NCBI GenBank assembly: GCA_017462035.1
Contig: JAFTRY010000016.1
Coordinates: forward strand, 1-43,825
Source: Clostridia bacterium
GTDB lineage: Bacteria > Bacillota > Clostridia > Oscillospirales > CAG-272
Length of the DNA stretch: 43,825 nt
Direction: 5' to 3'
Within the stretch, counting starts at the first letter, position 1; each line of letters opens with the position of its first letter. This document shows, piece by piece, positions 1 to 7,716 of this stretch. Below the pieces are notes generated by a model. The model was given only the letters and a program-made list of their open reading frames with translations, did not search any database and had not been told where the DNA came from. The position numbers were made by a program, and so were the translations under genes.

Positions 1-26
1 GTTGAGGACTAAGGAGGAGACTGAAA

Positions 27-713
27 ATGGGAAAGAAATATACAGACAGCGCAAAGCTGATTGATAAGAGCCGTGCATACGATCCCACGGAAGCTTTGGA
101 TCTGGTTTGCCAGACTTCCAAGGCAAAGTTCGATGAGACCATCGAGATCCACATTCGTCTGGGTGTTGACTCCCGTCACGCTGACCAGCAGGTTAGAGGC
201 GCGGTTGTTCTCCCCAACGGAACCGGTAAGAACGTAAAGGTTCTGGTATTCGCAAAGGGTGATAACGTACAGAAGGCTCTGGACGCAGGCGCGGATTACG
301 CGGGCGGCGCAGAGTACGCAGACAAGATCATGCAGGAGAACTGGTTCGACTTCGATGTAGTCATCGCAAGTCCCGATATGATGGGTGTCATTGGTAAGCT
401 GGGTAAGGTTTTGGGTCCTAAGGGTCTGATGCCTTCTCCTAAGGCTGGTACTGTTACCCCCGACGTTGCCCGTGCGGTAACCGAGGCTAAGGCAGGTAAG
501 ATCGAGTACCGTCTGGATAAGACCAACATCATCCACTGCCCCATTGGTAAGGCTTCCTTCGGTGTAGAGAAGCTGACCGAGAACTTTAACACGCTGGTAG
601 GTGCTGTCATCAAGGCAAAGCCCGCCGCTGCAAAGGGTCAGTACATCAAGAGCTGCGTGATCGCAAGCACCATGGGCCCCGGAATCAAGGTCAACCAGGC
701 AAAGCTTGGCTAA
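27..713 (+). CDS. rplA: 50S ribosomal protein L1
   Basis: 228-aa protein of the usual L1 length. It binds 23S rRNA at the L1 stalk and helps move deacylated tRNA through the E site; in many bacteria it also represses its own operon. The sequence shows the conserved L1 core, including the [18 protein letters not shown] stretch near residues 126-143 and the C-terminal STMGPGIKV. The ATG at 27 follows an AAGGAGGA ribosome binding site at 11-18. The window opens just upstream, so rplK probably precedes it but is not seen. rplJ and rplL do not follow; a terminator closes the transcript about 50 bases after the stop. Confidence 0.97.
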   Translation: MGKKYTDSAKLIDKSRAYDPTEALDLVCQTSKAKFDETIEIHIRLGVDSRHADQQVRGAVVLPNGTGKNVKVLVFAKGDNVQKALDAGADYAGGAEYADKIMQENWFDFDVVIASPDMMGVIGKLGKVLGPKGLMPSPKAGTVTPDVARAVTEAKAGKIEYRLDKTNIIHCPIGKASFGVEKLTENFNTLVGAVIKAKPAAAKGQYIKSCVIASTMGPGIKVNQAKLG

Positions 714-765
714 TTGATTTACAAAAAGAACCTCATTTGGCGTACCCGCCATAAAGTAGGTTGAT

Positions 766-805
766 CAAAAAGGACATGTTCAGTTTTGAACATGTCCTTT
801 TTCTT
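766..805 (+). terminator. Intrinsic terminator after rplA
   Basis: Hairpin with arms AAAAGGACATGTTCA and TGAACATGTCCTTTT, running into a T-rich stretch. It ends the rplA transcript before the unrelated regulator gene. Confidence 0.85.
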
Positions 806-903
806 GCAATCATTATGTGTTTGTGGTATAATATCTTTGGAAATCAAAGTAACGCTATACCTTACCTCACCAAACACTTTGTGGAATTATTTTTAAAACT
901 TGA

Positions 904-930
904 TATAATAAAATCACAGAAGCGCTTCTG
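904..930 (+). promoter_or_regulatory. -10 element plus palindromic candidate operator of the XRE gene
   Basis: A TATAAT at 904-909 is followed at 917-930 by the perfect 14-base palindrome CAGAAGCGCTTCTG, which would lie at about +1 to +14 of the transcript. There is no good -35 box at the right spacing. A symmetric site at the start of an XRE-type regulator gene suggests autoregulation; this is inference. Confidence 0.45.
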
Positions 931-954
931 AATACTTTTTTGGAGGACGATATT

Positions 955-2046
955 ATGCTTATTGGTTCAACAATCAAGCGTCTGCGCCGCGAGAAGGATA
1001 TTACGCAAGAACAGCTTGCTGAATATCTTGGGATTACTTCGCGTGCAATCTCTCAATGGGAGTGCAACCGAACCGCTCCCGATATTTCCCAGCTTCCCGC
1101 ACTATGCCATATCTTCGACGTTTCATCCGATGTCCTGCTTGGAATTAATATGGAGAAGAACAACGAAGAAATCAAAAAATATTTGACCGAAGCAGCCGAA
1201 TTAGGATATCAAGGAAAAGGTGCTGAACGTACCGCGCTTCTCCGCGAAGCAAACAAAAAATTTCCGCGCGATTATAAGATTATGCAAAGCCTTGCCGATT
1301 CGTTGGTGTGTGAGTATTCCCGAAAAGGTATCAAGGACTATGATGAGGTGTTTGATCTTTGTAATCGGATCCTTGCGGAATGTACCGAAAGTGCGGTTCG
1401 ATATGAGGCAATCGATACCCTTGGAACCGCTTACGGATATGCAGGCAAAAAGGACGAAATGTTAAAGCTTGCCAAGGAAATGCCACGCACTCACTTTTCG
1501 TATGAAAATTTTATGATGTATCATTGGAAAGGAGATTCTGATTTTAATGAATTTCAAAGCTATTTATCGTTTCTAATTTATCACACTGCTGAAATGATTG
1601 GACTTGCAGTTGGTCAGAGACACGACAACGGAGATTTTATTTATCCTCTTGAAGACAGAATTCATTTATGGAAAACAGAAGTAGGATTTCTTGAATTGCT
1701 TTTCCCAGACGGTGATTACCAATATAAAGCCCAGCTTGGAGAAATTGCCTGTAGCTTCTTGAGTACCGCATACCTCAGAAATCAGAACTACGAAGAAGCG
1801 TGGAAATGGTTGGAAAAGGGTGTGGGTTTCGCTATCCATATGGACACGTATAATTCCGATGCTCCTCATTCATCTGCTATTCTTCGCGGATATTCGAGCG
1901 GAGGTTGGATCATGGAAACTGAAGGCAACCGTTCGCAATCTATGCTTAAATGGTTGATAACCGATGACGAAGCTGCCGTTTTTCGTACTGACGCACGCTA
2001 CGAAACACTTGTAAACCGTCTTAAAAATGTTGCAAAGAAGCCGTAG
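955..2046 (+). CDS. XRE-family HTH regulator with TPR-like C-terminal region
   Basis: 363 residues from the chosen ATG at 955, which has GGAGG at 942-946; a TTG 15 bases upstream would overlap that site. Residues about 5-60 form a Cro/C1-type helix-turn-helix (KRLRREKDITQEQLAEYLGI, then SRAISQWECNRTAPDISQLP). The rest is alpha-helical with TPR-like features (alternating small and aromatic residues, such as LGTAYGYAGKKDEMLKLAKE). Proteins of this layout in Firmicutes are one-component regulators, some peptide-responsive, but the ligand and targets here are unknown. It stands alone between terminator-like signals. A palindrome at the transcription start suggests self-control. Confidence 0.8.
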   Translation: MLIGSTIKRLRREKDITQEQLAEYLGITSRAISQWECNRTAPDISQLPALCHIFDVSSDVLLGINMEKNNEEIKKYLTEAAELGYQGKGAERTALLREANKKFPRDYKIMQSLADSLVCEYSRKGIKDYDEVFDLCNRILAECTESAVRYEAIDTLGTAYGYAGKKDEMLKLAKEMPRTHFSYENFMMYHWKGDSDFNEFQSYLSFLIYHTAEMIGLAVGQRHDNGDFIYPLEDRIHLWKTEVGFLELLFPDGDYQYKAQLGEIACSFLSTAYLRNQNYEEAWKWLEKGVGFAIHMDTYNSDAPHSSAILRGYSSGGWIMETEGNRSQSMLKWLITDDEAAVFRTDARYETLVNRLKNVAKKP

Positions 2047-2340
2047 ATTTTCGCCCCGCCCCGCGCGGGGCTTTCCCTTTGCATTCCCAAACGCAGTGTT
2101 TGTCCGGGAAAGTCGATGGACTTTCGGGAAGCACAAACCAAGGCTCTCCCGTTGGGAGAGCTCCCGCGCAAGGGGGAGAGGGTTGTTACGCAGGCACCCT
2201 CTCCGTCGGCTAAGCCGCCACCTCTCCCAAAGTGAGAGGCTTTTGAGGGATCGCCCTTTGGGAGAGCTCCCGACCAAGTTTTTGTAAGAAAACTTGCAAC
2301 GCAGCGAAGCGGAGTATGTAGGCGGGTGAGAGGGCGATAC
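2047..2340 (+). repeat. Intergenic repeat-like element made of several hairpins
   Basis: After the XRE stop comes a GC-rich stretch with nested inverted repeats: GCCCCGCGCGGGGC at 2058-2071 (possibly the terminator of the XRE gene, followed by TTTCCCTTT), GAAAGTC/GACTTTC around 2108-2125, CTCTCCC/GGGAGAG pairs near 2144-2161, then CCCTCTCCGTCGGC and related GAGAGG motifs to about 2335. Repeated CTCTCCC/GGGAGAG modules of this kind occur as dispersed noncoding repeats in gut Clostridia. Open frames across it on both strands are low-complexity readings and not genes. Family membership is from memory and needs a genome search. Confidence 0.6.
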
Positions 2341-2382
2341 AAAATTTTAGATGTTACAAAGTACTACGGGATTGATTTTTCG

Positions 2383-2434
2383 GCAGGTATAAACCTGCTT
2401 TATGGAAGGCGCCTCTTGAAGGTTTTTTTCTTTT
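2383..2434 (+). terminator. Possible terminator or attenuator with alternative stems
   Basis: GCAGGT (2383-2388) can pair with ACCTGC (2393-2398), while AAACCT (2391-2396) can pair with AGGTTT (2420-2425), which leads into a long T-tract. The two pairings exclude each other. It may simply be a weak terminator reading out of the repeat element. Confidence 0.35.
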
Positions 2435-2469
2435 TTTTGTAAGTACAAGGTCGGATTCTCCCAAACCTC

Positions 2470-2498
2470 TTGACAAGTTGTTGAAAATCGTGTACAAT
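2470..2498 (+). promoter_or_regulatory. Promoter of rny
   Basis: TTGACA at 2470-2475 and TACAAT at 2493-2498 with a 17-base spacer. Transcription would start near 2505, giving a 5' leader of about 128 bases before the rny start codon. Confidence 0.8.
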
Positions 2499-2504
2499 AT
2501 TAGT

Positions 2505-2587
2505 ATGTGTCAGAGAAGGCGATGTTGTACGGAGCCTGCGGGCTTGGTACTCTGTTGATTTTCTGAGGAACGGTTGCCCGTTCTTTT
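2505..2587 (+). ncRNA. Structured 5' leader of rny, candidate cis-regulatory RNA
   Basis: Three nested or successive stems are visible. TCAGAGAA (2510-2517) pairs with TTTTCTGA (2559-2566), 8 bp with one G-U. Inside it GTAC/GTAC (2527-2530, 2547-2550) and AGCC/GGCT (2533-2536, 2541-2544) form a second stem. Then GAACGG/CCGTTC (2568-2573, 2578-2583) is followed by TTTTAT, a weak terminator-like hairpin. It matches no riboswitch family that I recognise. Control of RNase Y expression through this leader is inference. Confidence 0.45.
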
Positions 2588-2632
2588 ATGATACGAAATA
2601 TTGAAAAAATTACAAAAACAAGGAGGTGCTTT

Positions 2633-4201
2633 ATGGAAACATGGATGTTAGTTACCATTGCCGCGACGGTTGCGGCGGTGGTTGCCGGAACCGTTTTCGG
2701 ACTGATCTTCTACCGCGTTGGCTACAAACGCCGACAGGAAAAGGCAGAAGCGGAAATCGGCTCGGCGGAGGAAGAAGCAAAGCGCATCCGGGAAGAGGGC
2801 ATGAAAGAAGCCGAGACCCGGAAAAAAGAAGCATTGCTTTCCGCCAAGGAAGAGATCTTGAGACAGCGCAATGAGGCGGAAAAAGAAAACAAAGAACGCC
2901 GCGCGGAGATCTCTCGAATGGAACGCCGTCTGACCCAGAAGGAAGAAAATCTGGATAAGAAAACCGAAAATCTGGAACGGAAAAACGAACAGCTTGATAA
3001 AAAGCTGAAGGAAAACGATGCCCTTCGTGAACAGATCGAAGAGCTTCGCGCAAAGGAAATGGTCATTCTGGAGCAGATCTCTGGCGTATCTGCCGAGGAA
3101 GCAAAGGAAGAATTGATCACGCGGGTGGAATCTGAGGTGAAGCATGAGCTGGCGCAACGGCTTGCCGATCTGGAGACTCAGTTCAAGGAGGAAGCGGACG
3201 CAAAGGCGAAGAACATCATTTCTCTTGCGATCCAAAGATGCGCGGCGGACCATGTGGCGGAAACCACCGTGTCGGTGGTGTCTCTTCCCAACGAAGACAT
3301 GAAGGGTCGAATCATTGGTCGCGAGGGACGGAATATTCAGATGTTGGAAAAGCTGACGGGCGTAGAGTTGATTATTGACGATACCCCCGAGGCGATCACT
3401 CTTTCCGGATTTGATCCCGTTCGCCGTGAAATCGCGAGGATTACGTTAGAAAAGCTGATTTCTGACGGAAGAATTCATCCGTCGAGAATCGAGGAAACGG
3501 TAGAAAAAGCAAGCCGAGAGGTGGATGCCGGTATCAAGCAGGCAGGCGAACGCGCGACCTTTGACGTGGGAATTCACGGAATTAATCCTGACTTGGTGCG
3601 GATGCTGGGACGTTTGAAGTACAGAACCAGTTACGGTCAGAACGTGCTGAAGCATTCGATCGAGGTGTCATTGATTGCCGGTATGATTGCCGATGAGCTG
3701 GGAATTGACAGTGCCGTTGCAAAACGCGCGGGACTTCTGCACGACATCGGTAAGGCCCAGACCCATGAGATGGAAGGAACCCACGTTGAGCTGGGTGTGA
3801 ATTTGGCAAAGAAATATAAGGAGAGCCGCGAGGTGATCCACGCCATTGAGGCACACCACGGAGACGTGGAGCCTCAGACCATTACGGCAGTGATCGTACA
3901 GGCTGCTGACGCGATTTCTGCTGCAAGACCGGGAGCCAGACGGGAAGATCTGGAAAATTACATCAAGAGATTGGAAAAGATCGAGGAGATCGCCAAGAGC
4001 TTTGGCGGTGTGGATAAGGCGTTTGCCGTTCAGGCAGGCCGTGAAATCCGCGTAATGGTAAAGCCGGAAGAGGTCAACGACGACGGAATGAAGCTGATTG
4101 CCCGTGAAATGGCAGTCAAGATTCAGGAAGAGGTCAAGTATCCCGGACAGATCAAGATCAACTTGATCCGAGAAAGCCGCGCAGTTGATTACGCCAAGTG
4201 A
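2633..4201 (+). CDS. rny: Ribonuclease Y
   Basis: 522 residues, the usual length. Endoribonuclease that starts mRNA turnover at the membrane in Firmicutes. Layout: one N-terminal transmembrane helix (about residues 4-24), a long charged coiled coil (about 30-180), a KH RNA-binding domain with [10 protein letters not shown] from residue 225, and an HD metal-dependent phosphohydrolase domain with the HD pair at H370-D371 (LLHDIGKA). The ATG at 2633 is preceded by AGGAGGT at 2621-2627; an in-frame ATG at 2588 lies inside the leader hairpin region and lacks a binding site. Monocistronic, with its own promoter and terminator. Confidence 0.96.
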   Translation: METWMLVTIAATVAAVVAGTVFGLIFYRVGYKRRQEKAEAEIGSAEEEAKRIREEGMKEAETRKKEALLSAKEEILRQRNEAEKENKERRAEISRMERRLTQKEENLDKKTENLERKNEQLDKKLKENDALREQIEELRAKEMVILEQISGVSAEEAKEELITRVESEVKHELAQRLADLETQFKEEADAKAKNIISLAIQRCAADHVAETTVSVVSLPNEDMKGRIIGREGRNIQMLEKLTGVELIIDDTPEAITLSGFDPVRREIARITLEKLISDGRIHPSRIEETVEKASREVDAGIKQAGERATFDVGIHGINPDLVRMLGRLKYRTSYGQNVLKHSIEVSLIAGMIADELGIDSAVAKRAGLLHDIGKAQTHEMEGTHVELGVNLAKKYKESREVIHAIEAHHGDVEPQTITAVIVQAADAISAARPGARREDLENYIKRLEKIEEIAKSFGGVDKAFAVQAGREIRVMVKPEEVNDDGMKLIAREMAVKIQEEVKYPGQIKINLIRESRAVDYAK

Positions 4202-4315
4202 TCGAGACGCTCGAAATATCACTCAAATTCCCAAAGGGATTCATATAGACTTTATATAAAACCGTTTTGGTAGAACAAGCGGCGTTGCCGCTCCGAGATA
4301 GATATCAGAGTACAC

Positions 4316-4357
4316 AGAGGCAGCTCATATTGCTATGAGTTGCCTCTGCTTCTTTTT
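4316..4357 (+). terminator. Intrinsic terminator after rny
   Basis: Hairpin with arms AGAGGCAGCTCATA and TATGAGTTGCCTCT and a short loop, followed by GCTTCTTTTT. A smaller hairpin without a T-tract (AGCGGC/GCCGCT, 4278-4292) lies upstream; nothing else is visible in 4202-4400. Confidence 0.85.
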
Positions 4358-4401
4358 ATGGCTGAAAAACAGAAAAAGCTTACGGAAATCGTAAATACTT
4401 G

Positions 4402-4430
4402 TTGAAATTTTTTCATAGGTATGTTACAAT
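4402..4430 (+). promoter_or_regulatory. Promoter of the D,D-carboxypeptidase-like gene
   Basis: TTGAAA at 4402-4407 and TACAAT at 4425-4430, spacer 17. The expected start near 4437 makes the in-frame TTG at 4448 an unlikely start codon and supports the ATG at 4478. Confidence 0.7.
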
Positions 4431-4477
4431 AAGGGAGAGAAATCCTATTGAAACTTAGCGTAAAGGATGGTAGAATC

Positions 4478-5611
4478 ATGAACCAGCAAATTCCCACGCG
4501 ACAGCCTTCCCGAAGTCCGCAGAGAAGCCAGCCTCCCAGGACCCCCAATCAACGACAATATGTCCCCCGACAAAAGTCCGTAAAAATAGGTCTGGCAAGC
4601 ACGATGATTGTTGTATTTGTTATTACACTGATCCTCCTTGTGATCAGCCTGGTGCTGCTGTGCGTTGCTTTGGCTGTGGACGGAGAGGACAAGCCGGCGG
4701 CTATTGAGCCTATGGGAAACGCTCAGCAGGAGGAAGTATCCAATACGCCTACGGGAAGTAAGAAGCCGCTATATTCCACCGTACCCTCACGGAGTGATTA
4801 TTTCATTGAAAACAGCAGTTCCTACCAGACCGTCAGCGGAATCGACTCGGAGTATACGATCCTTTTGGACTTGAGCTCCTACGAGGCGGTTGCCGGGCTT
4901 AATGCGGATACAAGAATTTGCCCGGCATCTATGACAAAGATCATGACGCTCTTGATCGCTTGCGAGAATATTACGTCTCTGACGGAGAAGGTGACGGTCA
5001 GTGCCGCTTCGGTGACCTATCAGGCGAATCACGGCGCGTCGGGTCTTGCCTGGACGGGAGGGGAAGTGCTGAGCGTGGAGGATCTGCTGTATTTGATCTA
5101 CTTCCGCTCTGATACGGTTGCCTGTTTGACGATGGCAGAATACCTGGCGGGCAGTGAGGCAAATTTTGTGAGTATGATGAACCAGAAAGCGGAAAAGCTG
5201 GGACTCCGGGATACATATTTTACAAACTCTACCGGCTTGAAAATTTCAGGAGAAAATTATTATACCACGTGCCGGGAAATGGCAATGATCATGGCGTATG
5301 CTCTGGACAATCCCTTGGCGAAAAAGGTCATGACACAGACAGGCTCCTGGTATCTGCCTGAGAGTGCTCCAGTGGAATACGTTCGTCCGACTTGGGTGAC
5401 AGACCGTTTTGCCGGTAACGCGGTTTTGGATACTGTGACCATCAAGGCGGCAAAGACCGGTTGGGAGGACGAGCCGGGTGCTTGCTTGGTCAGCTATGCT
5501 GAGAGTGGGAACGGAAAGCAGTATATCAATGTCATTGTGGGTGGCAACGGACTTTCTGCCACGAAATCCACCGCGGACGTAAAGGCTATTTATAAAAACT
5601 ATGCCAAGTGA
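4478..5611 (+). CDS. D-alanyl-D-alanine carboxypeptidase-family protein (PBP5/DacF-like) with altered second motif
   Basis: 377 residues. A basic, Pro/Gln-rich cytoplasmic N-terminus is followed by one transmembrane helix (about residues 37-66) and an extracellular serine peptidase S11 domain. Family members trim the terminal D-Ala from peptidoglycan stem peptides. Seen here: SxxK as S151-MT-K154 (PASMTKIM) and KTG as K326-T-G328 (KAAKTGW). The second motif, normally S-x-N (SGNDA), reads S211-D-T213, so the usual Asn is Thr. Activity may be changed, or it may act as a binding protein. The ATG at 4478 has AAGGATGG upstream. The Spo0A gene nearby makes a sporulation role possible, but that is unproven. 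Confidence 0.85.
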   Translation: MNQQIPTRQPSRSPQRSQPPRTPNQRQYVPRQKSVKIGLASTMIVVFVITLILLVISLVLLCVALAVDGEDKPAAIEPMGNAQQEEVSNTPTGSKKPLYSTVPSRSDYFIENSSSYQTVSGIDSEYTILLDLSSYEAVAGLNADTRICPASMTKIMTLLIACENITSLTEKVTVSAASVTYQANHGASGLAWTGGEVLSVEDLLYLIYFRSDTVACLTMAEYLAGSEANFVSMMNQKAEKLGLRDTYFTNSTGLKISGENYYTTCREMAMIMAYALDNPLAKKVMTQTGSWYLPESAPVEYVRPTWVTDRFAGNAVLDTVTIKAAKTGWEDEPGACLVSYAESGNGKQYINVIVGGNGLSATKSTADVKAIYKNYAK

Positions 5612-5634
5612 GTAGATAAATAACGGCAAAATGG

Positions 5635-5679
5635 AGCAGAGCCAATCGCTGAGATAACAGCGATTGGCTCTGCTTTTTT
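5635..5679 (+). terminator. Intrinsic terminator between convergent genes
   Basis: 17-bp stem AGCAGAGCCAATCGCTG / CAGCGATTGGCTCTGCT followed by TTTTTT. It lies right at the stop codon of the opposing minus-strand kinase gene, so it may serve both. Confidence 0.9.
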
Positions 5680-6625
5680 AGTTTGTGTCAAAATCGGAAA
5701 GGGGCTCTACGGTGATTCTTCCTCGCAGTTGTTCCACATCCTCGGGAAAGGGAGGTCTGGTACCCTCTGTCAAACAGGCGGCACTGCCAAAGGCAACGGC
5801 GTTCTGAAGCCATTCTGCGGGATCGCTGCTCTGGGAGAGGGCGGCAAGAAAGCCGGCAATGGCACTGTCTCCCGCTCCAATGGTTGACCGTACGGAAAGC
5901 TTGGGAGCCCGTGCTAAATAGACCCCGTTCGGGGAAGCAAGAACAGCACCTTGCGCCCCCAGAGAGATCATTACGTTTTCAATTCCGCGAGAGCGTAGAT
6001 ACCGGGATGCCTCGGCGGCATCCGCAAGATTTTTTACCGCAATATTTGTGTATTCTCGGATCTCCTCTTCGTTCGGTTTGATCAGCCACGGAGAGGCGCG
6101 GAAAAGATCCTCCTTCTGAAAGGAGCGGGAATCAATGACGATCTTGCCCCCCTTGCTTTTCAGAGTATTCAGAAGGGATAGAATCCGATCCATGGTAATC
6201 CCGGCAGGATTTCGTCCTGTCAGGGTTAAGACGGTTTCGTTATCCAACAAAGGCAGAAGAAGGGCTTCCAATTGATCGATGAGAGCGTCTGAAGCGTAAA
6301 AGCCGGGAAAACTGATTCGGGTTTCGTCAGCATCTTGGGTATGGAGGGTAAGGTTTTCGCGGATTCGTCCGGGGACGGTCAATTCATGATAGGGAACACC
6401 GTCTCGACGCAAGCAGCTCCGAAAGAGATCCCCGTTTTCTTCTCCAATCACTACAAAGGCAGTGCTGGGTACCCCATTGCGAATCAATGCCCGAGAAATA
6501 TTGATCCCTTTTCCCCCTGCGTCCCGGAAAGTGATTTCCGCGAGATTTTCACGGTGAAGGGTTAGATTTGGTGCGTTACAGTGTATGTCAAAGGCGGGAT
6601 TTAACGTCAGTGTAATGATTTTCAT
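5678..6625 (-). CDS. 1-phosphofructokinase/PfkB-family sugar kinase
   Basis: 315 residues, typical of FruK/LacC kinases, which phosphorylate fructose 1-phosphate or tagatose 6-phosphate with ATP. Visible signatures: N-terminal MKIITLTLNPAFD, the glycine pair region DAGGKGINISRAL, and the C-terminal ATP/anion-hole motif STIGAGDSAIAGF with the catalytic Asp. The start at 6625 has GAGAGG just upstream; a longer reading frame upstream is unsupported. No fruA PTS gene or fruR neighbour is present, so the substrate cannot be fixed. It lies downstream of spo0A on the same strand but has its own promoter. Confidence 0.88.
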   Translation of the reverse strand: MKIITLTLNPAFDIHCNAPNLTLHRENLAEITFRDAGGKGINISRALIRNGVPSTAFVVIGEENGDLFRSCLRRDGVPYHELTVPGRIRENLTLHTQDADETRISFPGFYASDALIDQLEALLLPLLDNETVLTLTGRNPAGITMDRILSLLNTLKSKGGKIVIDSRSFQKEDLFRASPWLIKPNEEEIREYTNIAVKNLADAAEASRYLRSRGIENVMISLGAQGAVLASPNGVYLARAPKLSVRSTIGAGDSAIAGFLAALSQSSDPAEWLQNAVAFGSAACLTEGTRPPFPEDVEQLRGRITVEPLSDFDTN

Positions 6626-6662
6626 GGCATACCTCTCGAATCCATTTAGGCTTCCTACTACC

Positions 6663-6691
6663 ATTATAACACAAAATCGGCAGAGAAACAA
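6663..6691 (-). promoter_or_regulatory. Promoter of the PfkB-family kinase, embedded in the spo0A terminator
   Basis: On the minus strand, TTGTTT (6686-6691) and TATAAT (6663-6668) are 17 bases apart. The spacer is exactly one arm of the spo0A terminator hairpin and the -35 box lies in its loop. Confidence 0.55.
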
Positions 6692-6711
6692 TCCCTCTGC
6701 CGATTTTGTGT
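6669..6711 (-). terminator. Terminator hairpin after spo0A
   Basis: A perfect 17-bp stem (6669-6685 with 6695-6711; arm ACACAAAATCGGCAGAG). On the minus strand the distal arm carries the TTTTG of the U-rich end. It sits eight bases past the spo0A stop. Confidence 0.75.
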
Positions 6712-6719
6712 ATCACTCT

Positions 6720-7508
6720 TTAATATAACTTGTATTTCAGACGTAAATTGTCTGCGATCATGGCAATAAATTCGCTGTTCGTTGGCTTACCACGGTTGTT
6801 TTGGATGGTATAACCGAAGTAGGAATTGAGAGTATCCACGTCCCCTCGGTCCCACGCGACCTCAATGGCATGGCGAATGGCGCGTTCCACGCGGCTTGTG
6901 GTGGTCTGGTATTTCTTCGCTACCGAGGGGTAAAGGACCTTGGTCACAGAGTTGATCATATCGCTGTCACTGACCGTCAGGAGAATGGCGGTGCGGAGAT
7001 ATTGGTATCCCTTGATGTGAGCAGGTACACCAATCTGGTGAATGATGCGGGTCACCTGTGTTTCAATGTCCGGGGTCTTGGTCTGTTCTGTCTTGTCCTC
7101 GATCACGCCGTTTCCTCTTCCTGCACGCCCGGCTTCCAGAGAATGAATGTGTTGACAAAGGCTGTCCATGTTGTAGGGCTTGAGGAGACAAAGATCCGCA
7201 CCGGCGTGAGCTGCCTCCAGAAAAATACTTTGATTGGATACCATGGAGACGATAATAAATGCAGGCGGAAGATCGTCTCCGAAATGAAGGGATTTGCAGT
7301 TTCTCAGGACACCAATACCGTCCAGCTTGGAAAGCCATATGTCCAGAATGGCAATATCGGGGTGATACCGCCCGATTTTAATCAAAGCCTCCTCGCCGTT
7401 GGACGCCTCCTCTATGTGACCGAACCCCGCTCGTCGAAGCTCGCTTGCCAGAGCTTGTCTTTGTGCCGGATTTTCGTCGGCAATCAGTATTTTCGTGTTA
7501 TTTTCCAT
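6720..7508 (-). CDS. spo0A: Sporulation response regulator Spo0A
   Basis: 262 residues. Master transcription regulator of sporulation initiation, activated by phosphorylation. The receiver domain (1-120) has the acidic pair D11-E12, the phosphoacceptor D56 (AILDIW) and the switch Lys in LLKPYN. The C-terminal Spo0A domain carries the DNA-recognition helix region [20 protein letters not shown] and ends in [13 protein letters not shown], close to the family consensus. The start at 7508 follows GGGAGG; a longer frame upstream is unsupported. No spoIVB is seen upstream, where many Clostridia have it; here the upstream gene is a topoisomerase subunit. Its presence marks the organism as a spore-forming Firmicute or descended from one. 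Confidence 0.96.
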   Translation of the reverse strand: MENNTKILIADENPAQRQALASELRRAGFGHIEEASNGEEALIKIGRYHPDIAILDIWLSKLDGIGVLRNCKSLHFGDDLPPAFIIVSMVSNQSIFLEAAHAGADLCLLKPYNMDSLCQHIHSLEAGRAGRGNGVIEDKTEQTKTPDIETQVTRIIHQIGVPAHIKGYQYLRTAILLTVSDSDMINSVTKVLYPSVAKKYQTTTSRVERAIRHAIEVAWDRGDVDTLNSYFGYTIQNNRGKPTNSEFIAMIADNLRLKYKLY

Positions 7509-7539
7509 TTGATCCTCCCAATATTCGTTCGATATACAT

Positions 7540-7568
7540 AGTTTACCATAATCTGGTAAAAAATTCAA
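7540..7568 (-). promoter_or_regulatory. Candidate promoter of spo0A
   Basis: Minus-strand TTGAAT (7563-7568) and TAAACT (7540-7545) with a 17-base spacer. No clear 0A box or sigma-H promoter could be picked out in 7509-7660. Confidence 0.45.
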
Positions 7569-7659
7569 GAGAATTACAAAAATTCCCAATTAGCAAAATG
7601 AACAAATATAATTGGCAAATATTGTAAAATACGCATACAAAGGTAAAAAGAGGAGCGAG

Positions 7660-7709
7660 GAAGGGTGAAAAAAAGAAGAAGCGCAGCCGCTTTTGCGGCT
7701 ACGCTTCTT
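7660..7709 (-). terminator. Intrinsic terminator after the GyrB/ParE-like gene
   Basis: Hairpin AAGAAGCG-c-AGCCGC / GCGGCT-a-CGCTTCTT (7676-7709). On the minus strand it is followed by CTTTTTTTTC, a clear T-tract. Confidence 0.85.
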
Positions 7710-7716
7710 ACATTCT

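Noticed and set aside
9..752. Long minus-strand open frame opposite rplA, and similar antisense frames over rny, pflB, the dehydratase and the shell genes
   Set aside because: They mirror highly expressed genes with biased codons, have no ribosome binding sites or recognisable domains, and overlap real genes fully.
714..765. Possible ribosomal protein L10 leader after rplA
   Set aside because: A few bases recall the conserved core, but no clear kink-turn or L10-binding stems can be drawn and rplJ does not follow.
1870..2342. Open frames across the hairpin-rich repeat after the XRE gene
   Set aside because: Low-complexity Arg/Ser/Leu-rich readings of inverted repeats; no domain, no start context.
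7509..7660. 0A box or sigma-H promoter upstream of spo0A
   Set aside because: Only partial matches (for example ATCGAAC for TGTCGAA); not strong enough to report.
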